A stretch of 5,407 nt of DNA from Clostridiales bacterium (lineage in GTDB: Bacteria > Bacillota > Clostridia > Oscillospirales > Acutalibacteraceae): assembly GCA_019421725.1 (NCBI GenBank), contig JAHZES010000054.1, forward strand, positions 1 through 5,407, in the 5' to 3' direction. The position numbers and the translations under genes are program-made. The first letter of the stretch is position 1, and each line of letters opens with the position of its first letter. Positions 5,126-5,407 of this stretch are shown one piece after another. Under the pieces are notes generated by a model. The model was not told the origin of the DNA and made no database searches. It worked only from the letters and a program-made list of their open reading frames with translations.

Positions 5126-5407
5126 ATGAAACCGGAATCTGAAATGCCATGTGAAGTTGCGCTTTTTTTGGGAATTGAACCGGAGGAACAAAAGAAGCTG
5201 CTTCGCTGCATGGCGGCGGTACAGCGGAGCTTTGGCAAAGGAGAATATATTTTTTCCGCAGGAGAAAGCGCCGGGAGGATCGGATTGCTTCTGAAAGGCA
5301 GCGTTTGTGTCGTAAAGGAGGACTATTGGGGAAATCGGTCCATCCTGACGCGGCTGACAGCCGGAGAATTATTTGGAGAGGCGTTTGCCTGCAGCGGAAT
5401 GGAACGA
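5126..5407 (+). CDS. Crp/Fnr-family transcriptional regulator, N-terminal part (runs off window end)
   Basis: The frame is open from here to the last base, giving 94 residues of a protein that should be about 220-230 long. They form the start of the cyclic-nucleotide-binding-like beta-barrel: FLGIEPEEQKKLLRCM, then FGKGEYIFSAGESAGRIGLLLKGSVCVVKED, then LTAGELFGEAFACSG. The G-E-x-F/L-F-G-E block is typical of Crp/Fnr proteins. The DNA-binding domain lies outside. ATG 5126 is preferred because GGAAGGA (5111-5117) lies eight bases before it; ATG 5117 overlaps that site. No N-terminal cysteine cluster like that of Fnr is seen in this part, apart from scattered cysteines, so the signal is unknown. 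It is divergent from the ferredoxin-like gene, which is a likely target, and may repress itself through the palindrome at 5037-5050. Confidence 0.85.
   Translation, partial: MKPESEMPCEVALFLGIEPEEQKKLLRCMAAVQRSFGKGEYIFSAGESAGRIGLLLKGSVCVVKEDYWGNRSILTRLTAGELFGEAFACSGMER

Overview
The window looks like a chromosomal stretch from a spore-forming-type Clostridia bacterium, most likely of the Ruminococcaceae/Oscillospiraceae kind. The evidence is moderate GC content with strong AGGAGG-type ribosome sites, a clostridial NlpC/P60 endopeptidase, a SpoIID-like protein with tandem peptidoglycan-binding repeats, and a ferredoxin-like protein divergent from a Crp/Fnr regulator, an arrangement common in anaerobic Firmicutes. 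Species cannot be told from the sequence. There is no integrase, transposase, phage gene or CRISPR array.

Layout. Positions 1-53 (minus) hold the 5' part of a tRNA-Tyr(GTA) gene cut by the window edge, driven by a near-consensus promoter with an A-rich UP-like element (96-150). Reading away from it on the plus strand is a membrane-anchored NlpC/P60 cysteine peptidase (232-1038). Next is an AraC-family regulator with a cupin-type sensor domain (1149-2216). A probable two-gene cell-wall operon follows: a 163-residue protein with a predicted carboxypeptidase-regulatory-like beta-sandwich (2303-2794), then a SpoIID-like/peptidoglycan-binding protein (from 2813). The latter frame is interrupted by one in-frame TAG (3635-3637) and stays open in the same frame to 4153. 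The uninterrupted product would be about 446 residues with three peptidoglycan-binding repeats; the TAG leaves 274 residues with one repeat.

After a convergent junction of 10 bases, the minus strand carries a cysteine-rich ferredoxin-like protein (4164-4913). It is divergent from a Crp/Fnr-family regulator (5126 to beyond the window end) that was recovered by reading the open frame at the edge. The 212-base divergent region contains a plausible plus-strand promoter, a 14-base palindrome of Crp/Fnr-site architecture, and a 17-bp hairpin ending one base before the regulator's ribosome site.

How the genes may work together: the NlpC/P60 enzyme, the beta-sandwich protein and the SpoIID-like protein all point to peptidoglycan remodelling, possibly linked to sporulation or germination. 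The AraC regulator lies between them and may control its neighbours, but nothing in the sequence proves this. The ferredoxin/Crp-Fnr pair is a separate redox or nitrosative-stress-type module. I found no clearly new multi-gene system. The most notable observations are the in-frame amber codon and two leader hairpins that overlap or abut ribosome binding sites.
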